A program made the position numbers and the translations under genes. Shown here in pieces: positions 36,586 to 44,777 of a stretch of DNA of 64,000 bases. The DNA comes from an uncultured Bryobacterales bacterium (GTDB lineage: Bacteria; Acidobacteriota; Terriglobia; Bryobacterales; Bryobacteraceae). Position 1 is the first letter of the stretch. Each line of letters opens with the position of its first letter. The stretch is taken from the NCBI GenBank assembly GCA_937959285.1, contig CALGAR010000142.1, positions 25,756-89,755 of the forward strand, read 5' to 3'. The notes below the pieces were generated by a model. The model was not told the origin of the DNA. It worked only from the letters and a program-made list of their open reading frames with translations, and made no database searches.

Positions 36586-37332
36586 TCAAGGGTGAACTAC
36601 GACATTGAGGCGCGCTTTCCTCTCGGCGTAGCGCTTGCGGAGATCGTCAATTGCCTGCCTGTAGACGTCCTCTTTGAAGCCGGATTTTAGCCGCGAGATG
36701 CAATCATCGAACACTTCGCGAATGTACTCTTCCGTGCAGGGATCCCCCTCGGCTTCGATCTTGCGGTCTCGAGCCGTTTCCAGCTCAGTGATCAAGCGGC
36801 TCCGAAACCAGGAGAAGTCAGCCTCGGATGATTCCAATACCCGAAGTATCTCTCCGTAAGAATCGTGGTAGAGCCGGCGCTGGTTGAGAATCCAGTCGAT
36901 CGCGTAAGGGCTTCCGAAAGTGCGGCGGTCTGCGAGAACGACGGCCGCCAGAACGGCCTGGCCGGGGTAACGGTAGGGGTGTCCTAGCCCCTTGATGTGG
37001 AAAATTTCGGATTTCCCGGGCGGAATTGGCTTCGAAAATGGCCGGCCAGTGACGACATCGTACATGGTCCGGGACTCGCGGACCTGTCTGCCGCTTGAGT
37101 CGGTATGTCTTGCGATCAGAACGAGGGCCTCGACAGGAGCGGAAGTGCGATTTACGAAGGTCAACTCAAAGCCGGCCGGCCCTGCGCTGATTCTCGTCTT
37201 GGAGACCTCCGTTACCACGGGCGGTTCCAGGTCTTTGAACGGGTCAGGGCTGATGGCGCAGCGCCCGAGCGCCAAAGCCTCGAGCGCTGTGAAGGTCAGG
37301 CACAGCAGGAACCGCCTGAATGCCGCAAGCAT
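36586..37332 (-). CDS. Secreted protein of unknown function, paralogue of the upstream gene
   Basis: 248 aa with an N-terminal signal peptide (AFRRFLLCLTFTALEALALG). The middle is beta-rich and immunoglobulin-like; the last 110 residues are alpha-helical and include WILNQRRLYHDSYGEIL and LETARDRKIEAEGD. The gene upstream at 37359-38117 has the same order of blocks (WILGQRRVYRDAWADIL; LEAARDRRLKAEKD), so the two are tandem duplicates that have diverged to roughly a third identity. They are 26 bases apart and co-oriented. No function is recognised. Confidence 0.72.
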   Translation of the reverse strand: MLAAFRRFLLCLTFTALEALALGRCAISPDPFKDLEPPVVTEVSKTRISAGPAGFELTFVNRTSAPVEALVLIARHTDSSGRQVRESRTMYDVVTGRPFSKPIPPGKSEIFHIKGLGHPYRYPGQAVLAAVVLADRRTFGSPYAIDWILNQRRLYHDSYGEILRVLESSEADFSWFRSRLITELETARDRKIEAEGDPCTEEYIREVFDDCISRLKSGFKEDVYRQAIDDLRKRYAERKARLNVVVHP

Positions 37333-37358
37333 CGTGCATCCCCCCGGGAGAACACAGC

Positions 37359-38117
37359 TTAAGGCAGGCGCGCGGCGCTGAGTCTTGTCTGCCCCTCGCT
37401 AAAGCGGGCGAGAAGCTGTTCAAGACGGCGCTTGTATGCGTCTCCCGGCAGGTCGAAGCTGATGTTCGTAATACAGTCCTGGAAAGCAGACTGGATAAAG
37501 CCCTCGACATAGCTGTCTTTCTCAGCCTTAAGTCTCCGGTCTCGAGCTGCCTCCAGTTCTGCGATCAAAGTTCCCTTGGTGCTCTCAGGCTGCCCCTGAT
37601 GAGCCTTCAGAATTTGGAGGATATCGGCCCAGGCGTCGCGATAAACTCGCCGCTGGCCTAGAATCCAGTTGATGGATTCTGGACTGCCGCTTGTTCGCCC
37701 GTCCTCCAATACGACGGCAGTCAGGAACGGGCGGATGGTGTCCTGAATGCGGCTCACAGGCGGAGTGCCGAGGAAGTACTCTTGCATGCCGCCGACTGGA
37801 ATCGGTTTTGCGGCAAAGGGTGGGACGGTAAGAGCATCGTAGAGGACGCGGCCGTCGCCCACTTGCTTCCCGGTCGGGTCCAGGCGCTGAAAGACCAGGA
37901 CAACCGCCAGGACGGGCGACGATGAGTGGTTGAGCAAGCGGAAGGTCGTTCCGCGGTCCGTAACGGTCACGGATCGCACGCTGACCAGCTTCGGGTCCAC
38001 TGTGTGATTAGTGAGTCCTCGGCTGAGCCGAAATCCATCATGGTTCTGTCCGAGTGTCGCTTTCGATGCGATCCCGGCGAGCAGCAGCGTTAGCGCAATT
38101 GTTTTCCTAGTCACCAT
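37359..38117 (-). CDS. Secreted protein of unknown function, tandem paralogue
   Basis: 252 aa. The N-terminus MVTRKTIALTLLLAGIASKA is a signal peptide; ATG 38117 follows AAGGAGGGG about ten bases before. A beta-rich domain (about 40-140) with alternating hydrophobic strands is followed by a helical tail with EAARDRRLKAEKDSYVEG. It is the paralogue of the gene at 36586-37332. A small gene ending at 38133 precedes it by 15 bases, so all three probably form one operon. Confidence 0.72.
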   Translation of the reverse strand: MVTRKTIALTLLLAGIASKATLGQNHDGFRLSRGLTNHTVDPKLVSVRSVTVTDRGTTFRLLNHSSSPVLAVVLVFQRLDPTGKQVGDGRVLYDALTVPPFAAKPIPVGGMQEYFLGTPPVSRIQDTIRPFLTAVVLEDGRTSGSPESINWILGQRRVYRDAWADILQILKAHQGQPESTKGTLIAELEAARDRRLKAEKDSYVEGFIQSAFQDCITNISFDLPGDAYKRRLEQLLARFSEGQTRLSAARLP

Positions 38118-38132
38118 TCCACTTGCCCCTCC

Positions 38133-38581
38133 TTACCAGCAAGGCATGCTATACGTATATGTTACGGACATAGATTCCGGCATGCCCTCGGTCTGACCAT
38201 TCGGATTCTCCGAATCTGGTGGACACGAAAAGCGCTGAGGCGCATAGAAGTTCGTTACCGTTGCCCGCACTTCTACGTAACCCTCCCTAGGTATCTCCAA
38301 GATGGAGATTCCGCTGGTTGGTACCAATGAGGGATCCACTGGCCGGAGCAGTTAGTGTAACCGCCCGTGCAAGCGCCGGATCCAGCAGCATTACCCACCC
38401 AGCCCGGTCCATAGGTGGAAGTATAGCCGTATATCGTCCAGGCGGTGTATCCGCAATTGCCTACGCTCGGTTCAACGTCGGTTGACGTCCAAGTTTGATA
38501 CTGTTGGCAGATTTCCGCGCCCATTCCACTGCAAGCTGCAATAAGAAGCACTGTTCTGAGCACAACCGCTGCACGTTTCAT
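38133..38581 (-). pseudogene. Small secreted protein gene with an apparent frameshift
   Basis: From ATG 38581 the reading frame encodes a signal peptide (AVVLRTVLLIAACSGMG) and a Gly/Tyr/Trp-rich, four-cysteine region, then stops at 38273 after 102 aa. The other frame, open from about 38351 to the TGA at 38133, encodes a plausible continuation (GISILEIPREGYVEVRATV, FYAPQRFSCPPD) ending 15 bases before the next gene. A one-base change near 38340 would join them into about 148 aa. It could be a sequencing error, a pseudogene or a programmed shift; I see no slippery heptamer. If the shift is not real the gene is simply 38273-38581. Confidence 0.5.
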
Positions 38582-38975
38582 ACGGGGATTATGTTGCTCA
38601 TATCCCCTCATGTCAAGCGCAAAATGTGACCCAATTGTGCGCTTCTTGCTTAGTTTTTTATCGATTTCGAAACTGTAATTGCCATCATAATTGGCACATC
38701 CAGGTAGCAAGTTCAGGGTCATTAGTACAGCTGCGCTTCTAAACTTCCGTACAGATCCTATCCAAATATGACGATGTCGCTCTCATGTTTGTGCAAAGAG
38801 TTTCCAGGCATGCCCCTGCCACTCCACTCCGCTTGCTTGCCCTATGGCGCCACATAGAGGCCGATTACTCCAGATAACTCGTTAGCACGCGCCAGACCAA
38901 AGACAGAGTCGTGATTTTAAGAGATACTTGGAGTCGGGCTTGCTTCCACTTTTCATGCTGGAGGACACTAATACT
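38582..38975. other. Divergent intergenic region
   Basis: About 390 bases between the small secreted gene and the zinc-ribbon membrane gene. Apart from the minus-strand promoter listed separately I recognise no gene, RNA or repeat. A minus-strand frame continues to 38722 but lacks a signal or a ribosome site, so I do not extend the gene there. Confidence 0.6.
38588..38616 (-). promoter_or_regulatory. Strong sigma-70 promoter of the 38133-38581 gene
   Basis: TTGACA (38616-38611) and CATAAT (38593-38588) with a 17-base spacer; six and five consensus matches. Six bases separate the -10 from the ATG at 38581, so transcription would start at or next to the start codon and give a leaderless mRNA. 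No Shine-Dalgarno is seen there. Confidence 0.6.
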
Positions 38976-39623
38976 ATGCGAGAATTCTGCACTTGCGGAG
39001 CGAAGCTGCCGGAGGCTGCCCGCTTCTGCCATAAGTGCGGCAAGCCTCAGTTTGAAGTTGAACCCGAGCAGGAGCCGGTCGTCGTAGAAGAAGTACGTTC
39101 TCAGCCTGTTGCGCCACCGCCTCCACCGGAGATCAGCTTCAGGAACATAGCTGCGGTTCGCATCGGATTCTTGATCGCGAGTTTGGCGCTTTTCGGGAGC
39201 ATGCTCGCCGCGTTCACCGGCTCAATGCCCTTCTATCTCCTCGCGGTCGTGATCCTGACCCCAGCTTCCGGATTTCTCGCCGTCTGGCTGTACACGAAGC
39301 GCACCGGTCAAGTTCTTTCGATAAGGAGCGGCGCCAAGCTGGGCTTTATTGTCGGCGTCTTCAGCTTTGTATTCAGCACGGTTATGACGACCATCAGCAC
39401 GCTGACGGTCGCCTCGCGCGTCAACCTGCTGGAGCAGTACAAGGAGCAGTTGGGCCGCCAGGGGCTTCCGCCGGAGACGGTCGAGCAAATGATTTCCATG
39501 CTCGAAGAGCCGGGGACACTCGTATTCCTCTTCCTGTTCGGAATGGCGATCAGCTTTCTGATCGGTACGACGGTTGCTTCGGTCGGCGGAGCGCTGGGCG
39601 CGAAGGTGCTTGAGAAGGACTAG
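38976..39623 (+). CDS. Zinc-ribbon membrane protein
   Basis: 215 aa from ATG 38976, which has GGAGG eleven bases upstream; an ATG at 38955 is also in frame. The N-terminal zinc ribbon is MREFCTCGAKLPEAARFC with Cys5, 7, 18 and 21, then an acidic and proline-rich linker to about residue 70, then four hydrophobic segments, the last near TLVFLFLFGMAISFLIGTT. The arrangement suits a small sensor or scaffold protein in the inner membrane; no enzymatic motif is seen. Its end overlaps the convergent EamA gene by 74 bases. Confidence 0.72.
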   Translation: MREFCTCGAKLPEAARFCHKCGKPQFEVEPEQEPVVVEEVRSQPVAPPPPPEISFRNIAAVRIGFLIASLALFGSMLAAFTGSMPFYLLAVVILTPASGFLAVWLYTKRTGQVLSIRSGAKLGFIVGVFSFVFSTVMTTISTLTVASRVNLLEQYKEQLGRQGLPPETVEQMISMLEEPGTLVFLFLFGMAISFLIGTTVASVGGALGAKVLEKD

Positions 39624-40521
39624 CCTTTGCTGACTCGCTCGTCGTCCATTTCACCACTGCGACTCCAGCGAAGATGACAAGCATAGCCAGCATTTCTCGC
39701 TTCCCGAACGGTTCCGCGTAGATTAGCCACCCTAAAAAGACAGCCACCACGGGATTCACATAGCCGTAGATTGAAACGACCGCGACGGGCAATCGCGCTA
39801 GCGAGTACACATAGGAGCTGTATCCGACGAGGGAGCCGAAGGTGACGAGGTAAATGAAGGCGGCAGTGCCGCGCCAGCTCCAGGTAATCGGCTGGGACTT
39901 CACTAGCAGCGCGGGGATCAGGAAGCCCGCTCCAGCCGCAATCTGCTGGATCGCTCCACTGATAAACGGGTGGGTTTTATATCCTTCCCTGCGCTGCAAA
40001 ATCGAGCCCAGAGCCCACCCCGCACACCCGAACTGGAGAACGAGAAAACCTTTCAGAACCGAGCTCCCCACTCCCTCATGGAACGCGTCGGGGCCAACGA
40101 GAAGGGCAGTTCCGAGAAAACCTACCAACATTCCGGCGACCGTAGGCCCATGCAGCCTTTCGCCGCCGGGAAGCGCCGCCTCGATGCCGACCATCCAGAA
40201 CGGCGATGTCGTAATGAACAGGGCGGCGAGACCGCTCGGTATCCACAGTTCGGCAAAGGTGAGAGCGCTATTTCCGATGCCCAGAATCATCAGGCCGTAA
40301 AGCGCTGTCTTCCAAAGTTCCGAGCCGCGTGGCATCTTCCCGCCTCGCAGAAGCGACACAGCCAGCAGAATTGATCCGGACAGCAGGAAGCGTGTCGAAA
40401 TCAGGATGAGGGGAGGAAAGGACTCCAAAGCCATCCGGATTCCGGCATACGTGGTGCCCCAGAAAATGCAGACGGCTGTAAGCGCAATGTAAGCTTTTTG
40501 ATGCGAAGAAAGGCGGTTCAA
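39550..40521 (-). CDS. EamA/DMT family transporter
   Basis: 323 aa with ten hydrophobic helices in two EamA repeats (about 10-140 and 150-285), including ICIFWGTTYAGIRMAL and YSSYVYSLARLPVAVVSIYGYVNPVVAVF-type blocks. The family exports amino acids, nucleosides or other small metabolites by proton exchange; the substrate cannot be told here. It starts with MNRLSSHQKAYIALT. The C-terminal tail is Ser/Pro/Arg-rich and lies in the 74-base overlap with the convergent zinc-ribbon gene. Confidence 0.88.
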   Translation of the reverse strand: MNRLSSHQKAYIALTAVCIFWGTTYAGIRMALESFPPLILISTRFLLSGSILLAVSLLRGGKMPRGSELWKTALYGLMILGIGNSALTFAELWIPSGLAALFITTSPFWMVGIEAALPGGERLHGPTVAGMLVGFLGTALLVGPDAFHEGVGSSVLKGFLVLQFGCAGWALGSILQRREGYKTHPFISGAIQQIAAGAGFLIPALLVKSQPITWSWRGTAAFIYLVTFGSLVGYSSYVYSLARLPVAVVSIYGYVNPVVAVFLGWLIYAEPFGKREMLAMLVIFAGVAVVKWTTSESAKASPSQAPSRPALRRPKQPSYRSES

Positions 40522-40588
40522 CTTTTCAGCGTACCATTCACGCCCGGTCCCTTTACGCGGTCCCGCAAGGGGTGATTAGAATAAGGGG

Positions 40589-41521
40589 TTGATCCTCACG
40601 CTAACCGTCAATCCCGCAATTGATTTGAACGTCACCGCGGATCACCTTGCATTCGAAGATCGCGGCTACATTCTCTCTACTCACGAATCCGCGGGAGGGC
40701 GAGGAATTAACGCGTCCCACGTGATCCACTCGTTCTCTGGCAGGACGCTGGCGCTTGCCGTAAGCGGCGGTAAAAACGGCGCGCGGTTCGAGGAGTATCT
40801 GGGAAAGCTGTCTTTTCCTGCGGAGCTGGTTCGAATACAGAATGAAATTCGGACCAATCTCACCATCTCAGATCAGCAGGGGTTGACCATTAAGCTGAAC
40901 GAACGCGGTCCTTCTGTGGCGAGCGAGGAAGTGGCCCGGCTCGAGGAGGCCGTGGCGCGCAAACTCCCGGAGGCGTCCTGGCTCATGATCTGCGGCAGCT
41001 TTCCTCCAGGGATGCCTGCGGAGTTCTGCTCCAAGCTGGTTTGTATGGCGCGTGAACGCGGCGTCAAGGTACTCGTCGACACCGATGATGAACCTTTGCT
41101 TCGGGGGCTTGAGGCCAATCCTACGGTCGTCTCGCCAAATCAGCACGAGGCCGAGAGACTTCTGAGCCGCGCTCTCGTGACTCGCAGCCACTTCGTAGAA
41201 GCCGCGGACCGGATTCGCGCCATGGGCGCGGAGTCGGTGGTCCTGTCATTAGGCAGCCGGGGCGCCATCGGCGCATTCGGGAATGATGAGATTGTCGAGG
41301 CCGTACCGCCGAGAGTGGATGCGGTTTCACCGATTGGAGCGGGCGATGCGCTTGCCGCCGCTCTCGTCTGGGCCCTGACACGCGGCTCTGATTTTCCCGA
41401 CGCTGTGCGTTGGGGAGTCGCGGCCGGAACTGCCTCCGCACAGCTCCCTGGACTTACCTTCGCAAGTTTGGAGCAAACGCGGGAGGTGTACGAGCGGGTG
41501 GAACTGCGCAAGCTCCGCTAG
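40589..41521 (+). CDS. PfkB family sugar kinase, 1-phosphofructokinase-like
   Basis: 310 aa. PfkB/ribokinase-fold sugar kinases transfer phosphate from ATP. The N-terminus ILTLTVNPAIDLNV and AGGRGINASHVI are characteristic of FruK/LacC (1-phosphofructokinase/tagatose-6-phosphate kinase); the anion hole is PIGAGDALAAAL with the catalytic aspartate. TTG-type start at 40589. There is no fructose PTS component nearby, so another phosphosugar is possible. It is divergent from EamA by 67 bases. Confidence 0.87.
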   Translation: MILTLTVNPAIDLNVTADHLAFEDRGYILSTHESAGGRGINASHVIHSFSGRTLALAVSGGKNGARFEEYLGKLSFPAELVRIQNEIRTNLTISDQQGLTIKLNERGPSVASEEVARLEEAVARKLPEASWLMICGSFPPGMPAEFCSKLVCMARERGVKVLVDTDDEPLLRGLEANPTVVSPNQHEAERLLSRALVTRSHFVEAADRIRAMGAESVVLSLGSRGAIGAFGNDEIVEAVPPRVDAVSPIGAGDALAAALVWALTRGSDFPDAVRWGVAAGTASAQLPGLTFASLEQTREVYERVELRKLR

Positions 41522-41562
41522 TCTCGATTCCGTCCTACGCGCGGAATGCAATTGCAGCGGTC

Positions 41563-42252
41563 TTAGTCGTACTTCTCGTAGATGATCCGCTTGCGGTCGA
41601 AGCCCATCTCCTTCAGGATGCCGCGCACTTCGTCCACCATCGCTTTCAAGCCGCAAACGTACACGTCAAGATCCCGGCGTTCGCCGATCAGATCGATCAG
41701 CACGGGCTGCACCCGTCCGACGTGGCCCTTCCATCCCTCTGGCGGACGCGTCAGCGTTGGGATGAAGTGGAAGTTGGGATGGCGCCGCTCAAGTTCCTCG
41801 AACTCTTCGCGGTAAAGGAGGCCCTCTTCATAGCGGGCTCCAAACAGCAGGTAGAACTGATGGGGCGACTGCAGCAGCGATGGATCGAGCAGCATCGCCC
41901 GGAAAGGGGCAATGCCCGTACCAGTGGCTACGAAGACGGAGTCCGACAGCGGATCGCGCGGCACGAAGTAGCCGAGAGGGCCCTTCATTTCGATGCTGTC
42001 GCCTGTCTTCATCGAGAAGAGATAGGGCGAGAATTTCCCGTCCTTCACATGATTGAGGCACAGCTCGAAGCGGTTTGCGTCGGGCGGGGAAGCGATGGAG
42101 TAGGCGCGGGTGACCTTCTTCCCGTCAAGCTCCTCGGACAGCGATACAAATTGTCCGGGTTTGAAATCAAGGCGCTCCAGCTCGGGCGCTTCGAAAACAA
42201 AATGACGTACGTCCGGACAGATGTCCCTGTACTCGATCAGCCTCGCGATCAG
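41563..42252 (-). CDS. Ferredoxin/flavodoxin-NADP+ reductase, apparent CTG start
   Basis: 229 aa if translation starts at CTG 42252. The FAD domain shows KPGQFVSL and RAYSIAS (RxYS, residues 49-52), then KGPLGYF; the NADP domain has ATGTGIAPFRAML and LDVYVCGL. It would shuttle electrons between NADPH and ferredoxin or flavodoxin. In this frame the upstream bases are the TGA stop of the CbiX gene (42256-42258), and no ATG, GTG or TTG occurs before GTG 42048, which would delete the flavin site. AAGGAAGGGGG lies nine bases before the CTG. It is the last gene of a CBS-CbiX-reductase operon. Confidence 0.83.
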   Translation of the reverse strand: MIARLIEYRDICPDVRHFVFEAPELERLDFKPGQFVSLSEELDGKKVTRAYSIASPPDANRFELCLNHVKDGKFSPYLFSMKTGDSIEMKGPLGYFVPRDPLSDSVFVATGTGIAPFRAMLLDPSLLQSPHQFYLLFGARYEEGLLYREEFEELERRHPNFHFIPTLTRPPEGWKGHVGRVQPVLIDLIGERRDLDVYVCGLKAMVDEVRGILKEMGFDRKRIIYEKYD

Positions 42253-42255
42253 AAC

Positions 42256-42636
42256 TCAAATCCCCCTTCCTTCCAGGCCCTCGGCGGCACGGTCCAGCAG
42301 AATCTCCAGCAGCGCGGGATGGCCGTCGAGAGGAGGCGTAACATCAATTCTCACATGGTCATAGATGCCGCGGAGCTCCTCCACGATGCGGGGAAGGTCC
42401 CGCTGCAGGTGGATTCCAAGCGTCAGAAAGTAGGGAATGATCAGGATTCGTGTGGCGCCCCGCTCTACGAGCGAGCGAACAGCCTCCTGCAGGTCCGGCG
42501 CACACTGCTCCAGGAACGCTGGTTCGACGTAATCGTAGCCGCCCGCCTGGGCCAGGCGAGCCGCAACCACACGGACCGTTTCGTTCGCGGCAGGAACGCT
42601 CGACCCGTGCGCAAAGACAACGATCGCCGTTCTCAA
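42256..42636 (-). CDS. cbiX: CbiX-type sirohydrochlorin chelatase
   Basis: 126 aa from TTG 42636, the short CbiX form that inserts cobalt or iron into sirohydrochlorin for cobalamin or siroheme synthesis. The two metal ligands are His10 (VVFAHGSSVP) and His76 (FLTLGIHLQRDLP). The TTG overlaps the CBS gene stop in a TTGA junction (42633-42636), so the two are translationally coupled. The open frame extends to 42768 but those residues duplicate the CBS coding region. No other tetrapyrrole gene is in the window. Confidence 0.85.
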   Translation of the reverse strand: MRTAIVVFAHGSSVPAANETVRVVAARLAQAGGYDYVEPAFLEQCAPDLQEAVRSLVERGATRILIIPYFLTLGIHLQRDLPRIVEELRGIYDHVRIDVTPPLDGHPALLEILLDRAAEGLEGRGI

Positions 42637-43061
42637 CAGTTGCCGGCGATGTAGGCTCGCATTTGCTGGATCTCTTCCGTCTTGCGTTCCAGCTCGACGC
42701 TCATCAGGTCGCGCATGGAGATCAACCCTACGACGTCGGACCCCCGCATGACAGGCAGATGGCGGCATTTCCTCTGCTGCATGAGCTCCATTGCGGCTTC
42801 CACCGTCGCCTCCTCTTGAATGGTAGCAAGATCGGTGGTCATGACGTCATCGACCCGTGTCGCTTCCGGATCGCGGCGTGCGACCACGACCCTGGTCATC
42901 AGGTCGCGCTCGCTGAAGATGCCCGAGAGGGTGTTTTCGCACAGGACCAGGATTGCGCCGACGTTCAGGGCGGCCATACTGCGAGCCACATCGGCCACGG
43001 ATTGCGTTCTCTGAACCGAGAACAACTCGCGGTCTTGCAGTAAGTCTCGGAGTCTGATCAT
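42633..43061 (-). CDS. CBS-domain protein
   Basis: 142 aa from ATG 43061: a tandem pair of CBS motifs (about 20-70 and 80-135) that bind adenine nucleotides and act as energy or redox sensors. Key blocks are LNVGAILVLCENTLSGIFSERDL and RKCRHLPVMRGSDVVGLISMRDL. AGGAGG lies three bases before the ATG, closer than usual. The longer frame to 43205 overlaps the end of the neighbouring CRTAC1 gene. It heads the operon with CbiX and the reductase, so it may tie their activity to cell energy state. Confidence 0.87.
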   Translation of the reverse strand: MIRLRDLLQDRELFSVQRTQSVADVARSMAALNVGAILVLCENTLSGIFSERDLMTRVVVARRDPEATRVDDVMTTDLATIQEEATVEAAMELMQQRKCRHLPVMRGSDVVGLISMRDLMSVELERKTEEIQQMRAYIAGNC

Positions 43062-43129
43062 GAGCCTCCTAAAAGTGCAAGGCACCATATCACAGCAGCA
43101 CGGGCAGGGAAAGGGGGATGCTCGGCCTG

Positions 43130-44776
43130 CTACGGGGTCTCCCTGATTAGAAGCTCCTGATTCGCTTTGACCGCCGAGAGCTTCTGCGTCTTCCCGCTGG
43201 GCCACGTTACCTCGATATCCGCCTCGGTCGCTCGCCCGAGTCCGAAATGGAGGCGCGGGTCGTTGGAGGAGAGGTAGCTGCCGCCGGCGCGGACGGAGTT
43301 GTATTGTGTCAGACCCTGGGCCGTCACTTTCACCCGGGCGCCCACGCCCATCCGGTTCGACCGCGTCCCTTCCAGCCGTAACCGGAGCCAGTTGCCGGCG
43401 CGATTGCCATTTCGATTCTCCAGGAGCTGGGGCTTACCTTCCATGACGGAGACGACAATGTCTAGGTCGCCATCATTATCGAAGTCCGCATACGAGCCTC
43501 CGCGCGCGGACTGCGGCGGCAGTGAGAACAATTGCACTTCGCGCGAAACGTCGATGAACTTTCCCTTTCCCCGGTTTCTGAAGAGCTGAAGCGGCTGGCG
43601 GTAGGTCTCCCGGATTCGTCCACCATCGACTTCCGGGTAGACGTGCCCATTGGCGCAGAACAGATCGAGGAGGCCGTCGTTATCGTAGTCAAGGAAGAAG
43701 GCAGCCCAACCCAGGTACGGAATCGTGGGCTCGCCGACACCGGAGGGGTAGGAAACATCGCTGAAGAAAGCATCGCCGTCATTGTGAAAGAGGACGTAGT
43801 TATCGTCGGCGAAGGTGGTGATGAACAGATCCATCCACCCGTCCTGATCGTAATCGCCCACGGCAACGCCCATGCTCGACATTTCCTTGCCATCGGCTGA
43901 GTAGGCTGCTCCCGCTGGTACGCCTACCTCCTCAAAGGTGCCGTCACCTTTATTGAGGTAAAGGTAGTTCGGGTTGGAGTCGTTCCCGACAAAGAGATCA
44001 GGGGCGCCGTCGTTGTTGAAGTCTTCAAAGACTCCCTGGAAGCTGAAGTGGAGCTTCCGGTCGGTGATTCCTGCCTTGGCGGTTACATCGGTGAATGTGC
44101 CGTCGCCGTTGTTCCTGTAAAGGGCGTTCGGAGCGCCAAGGTATCCCAAGGGTCCGCATGCACGCACCTTCACACCGCGGTACTCGCACGTCTTGAGCTC
44201 GGGATTTCGCCAGTTGAAGTCCAAATAGCCGGGCACGAAAAGATCAAGGTGACCATCCCGGTCATAGTCGCCGAAAGCTGCGCCCGCGTGCCAGATGTCG
44301 CCGCCGGCTACGCCTGCTTTCTCCGTCACGTCCTCGAACGTTCCATCGCCTCGATTGCGGTAGAGGATATTCGGACCGAAGTTCGTGACGAAAAGATCAT
44401 AATGCCCGTCGTTGTCGTAATCCGCAGCGACGCAGCCGAAGCCCCAGCCGCGCCCCGGCACGCCGGCTTTCCGTGTTACGTCAGTGAAGGTCCCATCCCC
44501 GTTGTTGCGATACAGGTGGTTCGTCGTTGTCGCTGGCAAGTTCTTCTGGAGGTGATCGAGCGTTGAGCCGTTTACCAGGTAAAGATCAAGCCGTCCGTCT
44601 CCGTCGTAATCGAGCCAGCAGGCTCCGCTGCCGTTCACCTCGAGCACGTAATTCTTCGCCGGTCCGCCCGAGATGATGACGTCATTCAGGCCAGCCTTTG
44701 CGGCGATATCGTGGAAGGTGACCGGCGCCTGGCCGAGCGCGACGAGTCCAAGGGGAAGGAGGAGCCAGTAGCGCAT
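43130..44776 (-). CDS. CRTAC1-family secreted propeller protein (FG-GAP/VCBS plus ASPIC/UnbV)
   Basis: 548 aa. A signal peptide (MRYWLLLPLGLVALGQAP) is followed by at least six FG-GAP/VCBS repeats, each with a calcium-type loop like DYDGDGRLDLYLVN and DYDNDGHYDLFVTN, then the ASPIC/UnbV C-terminal domain with GASRV-type ANWPSGKTQKL. Repeats of this kind form a beta-propeller on the cell surface or in the periplasm. It starts one base after the TPR gene stop (44778), so the two are co-transcribed. It is Sec-exported, unlike the second CRTAC1 gene at 57158. Confidence 0.9.
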   Translation of the reverse strand: MRYWLLLPLGLVALGQAPVTFHDIAAKAGLNDVIISGGPAKNYVLEVNGSGACWLDYDGDGRLDLYLVNGSTLDHLQKNLPATTTNHLYRNNGDGTFTDVTRKAGVPGRGWGFGCVAADYDNDGHYDLFVTNFGPNILYRNRGDGTFEDVTEKAGVAGGDIWHAGAAFGDYDRDGHLDLFVPGYLDFNWRNPELKTCEYRGVKVRACGPLGYLGAPNALYRNNGDGTFTDVTAKAGITDRKLHFSFQGVFEDFNNDGAPDLFVGNDSNPNYLYLNKGDGTFEEVGVPAGAAYSADGKEMSSMGVAVGDYDQDGWMDLFITTFADDNYVLFHNDGDAFFSDVSYPSGVGEPTIPYLGWAAFFLDYDNDGLLDLFCANGHVYPEVDGGRIRETYRQPLQLFRNRGKGKFIDVSREVQLFSLPPQSARGGSYADFDNDGDLDIVVSVMEGKPQLLENRNGNRAGNWLRLRLEGTRSNRMGVGARVKVTAQGLTQYNSVRAGGSYLSSNDPRLHFGLGRATEADIEVTWPSGKTQKLSAVKANQELLIRETP

Positions 44777-44777
44777 T

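Noticed and set aside
41410..42654. 414-codon plus-strand frame
   Set aside because: It is antisense to the ferredoxin reductase and CbiX, both of which have clear family motifs; it has no recognisable sequence.
43440..44660. Periodic similarity within the CRTAC1 gene
   Set aside because: It reflects the repeated VCBS/FG-GAP protein units, not a separate repeat element.
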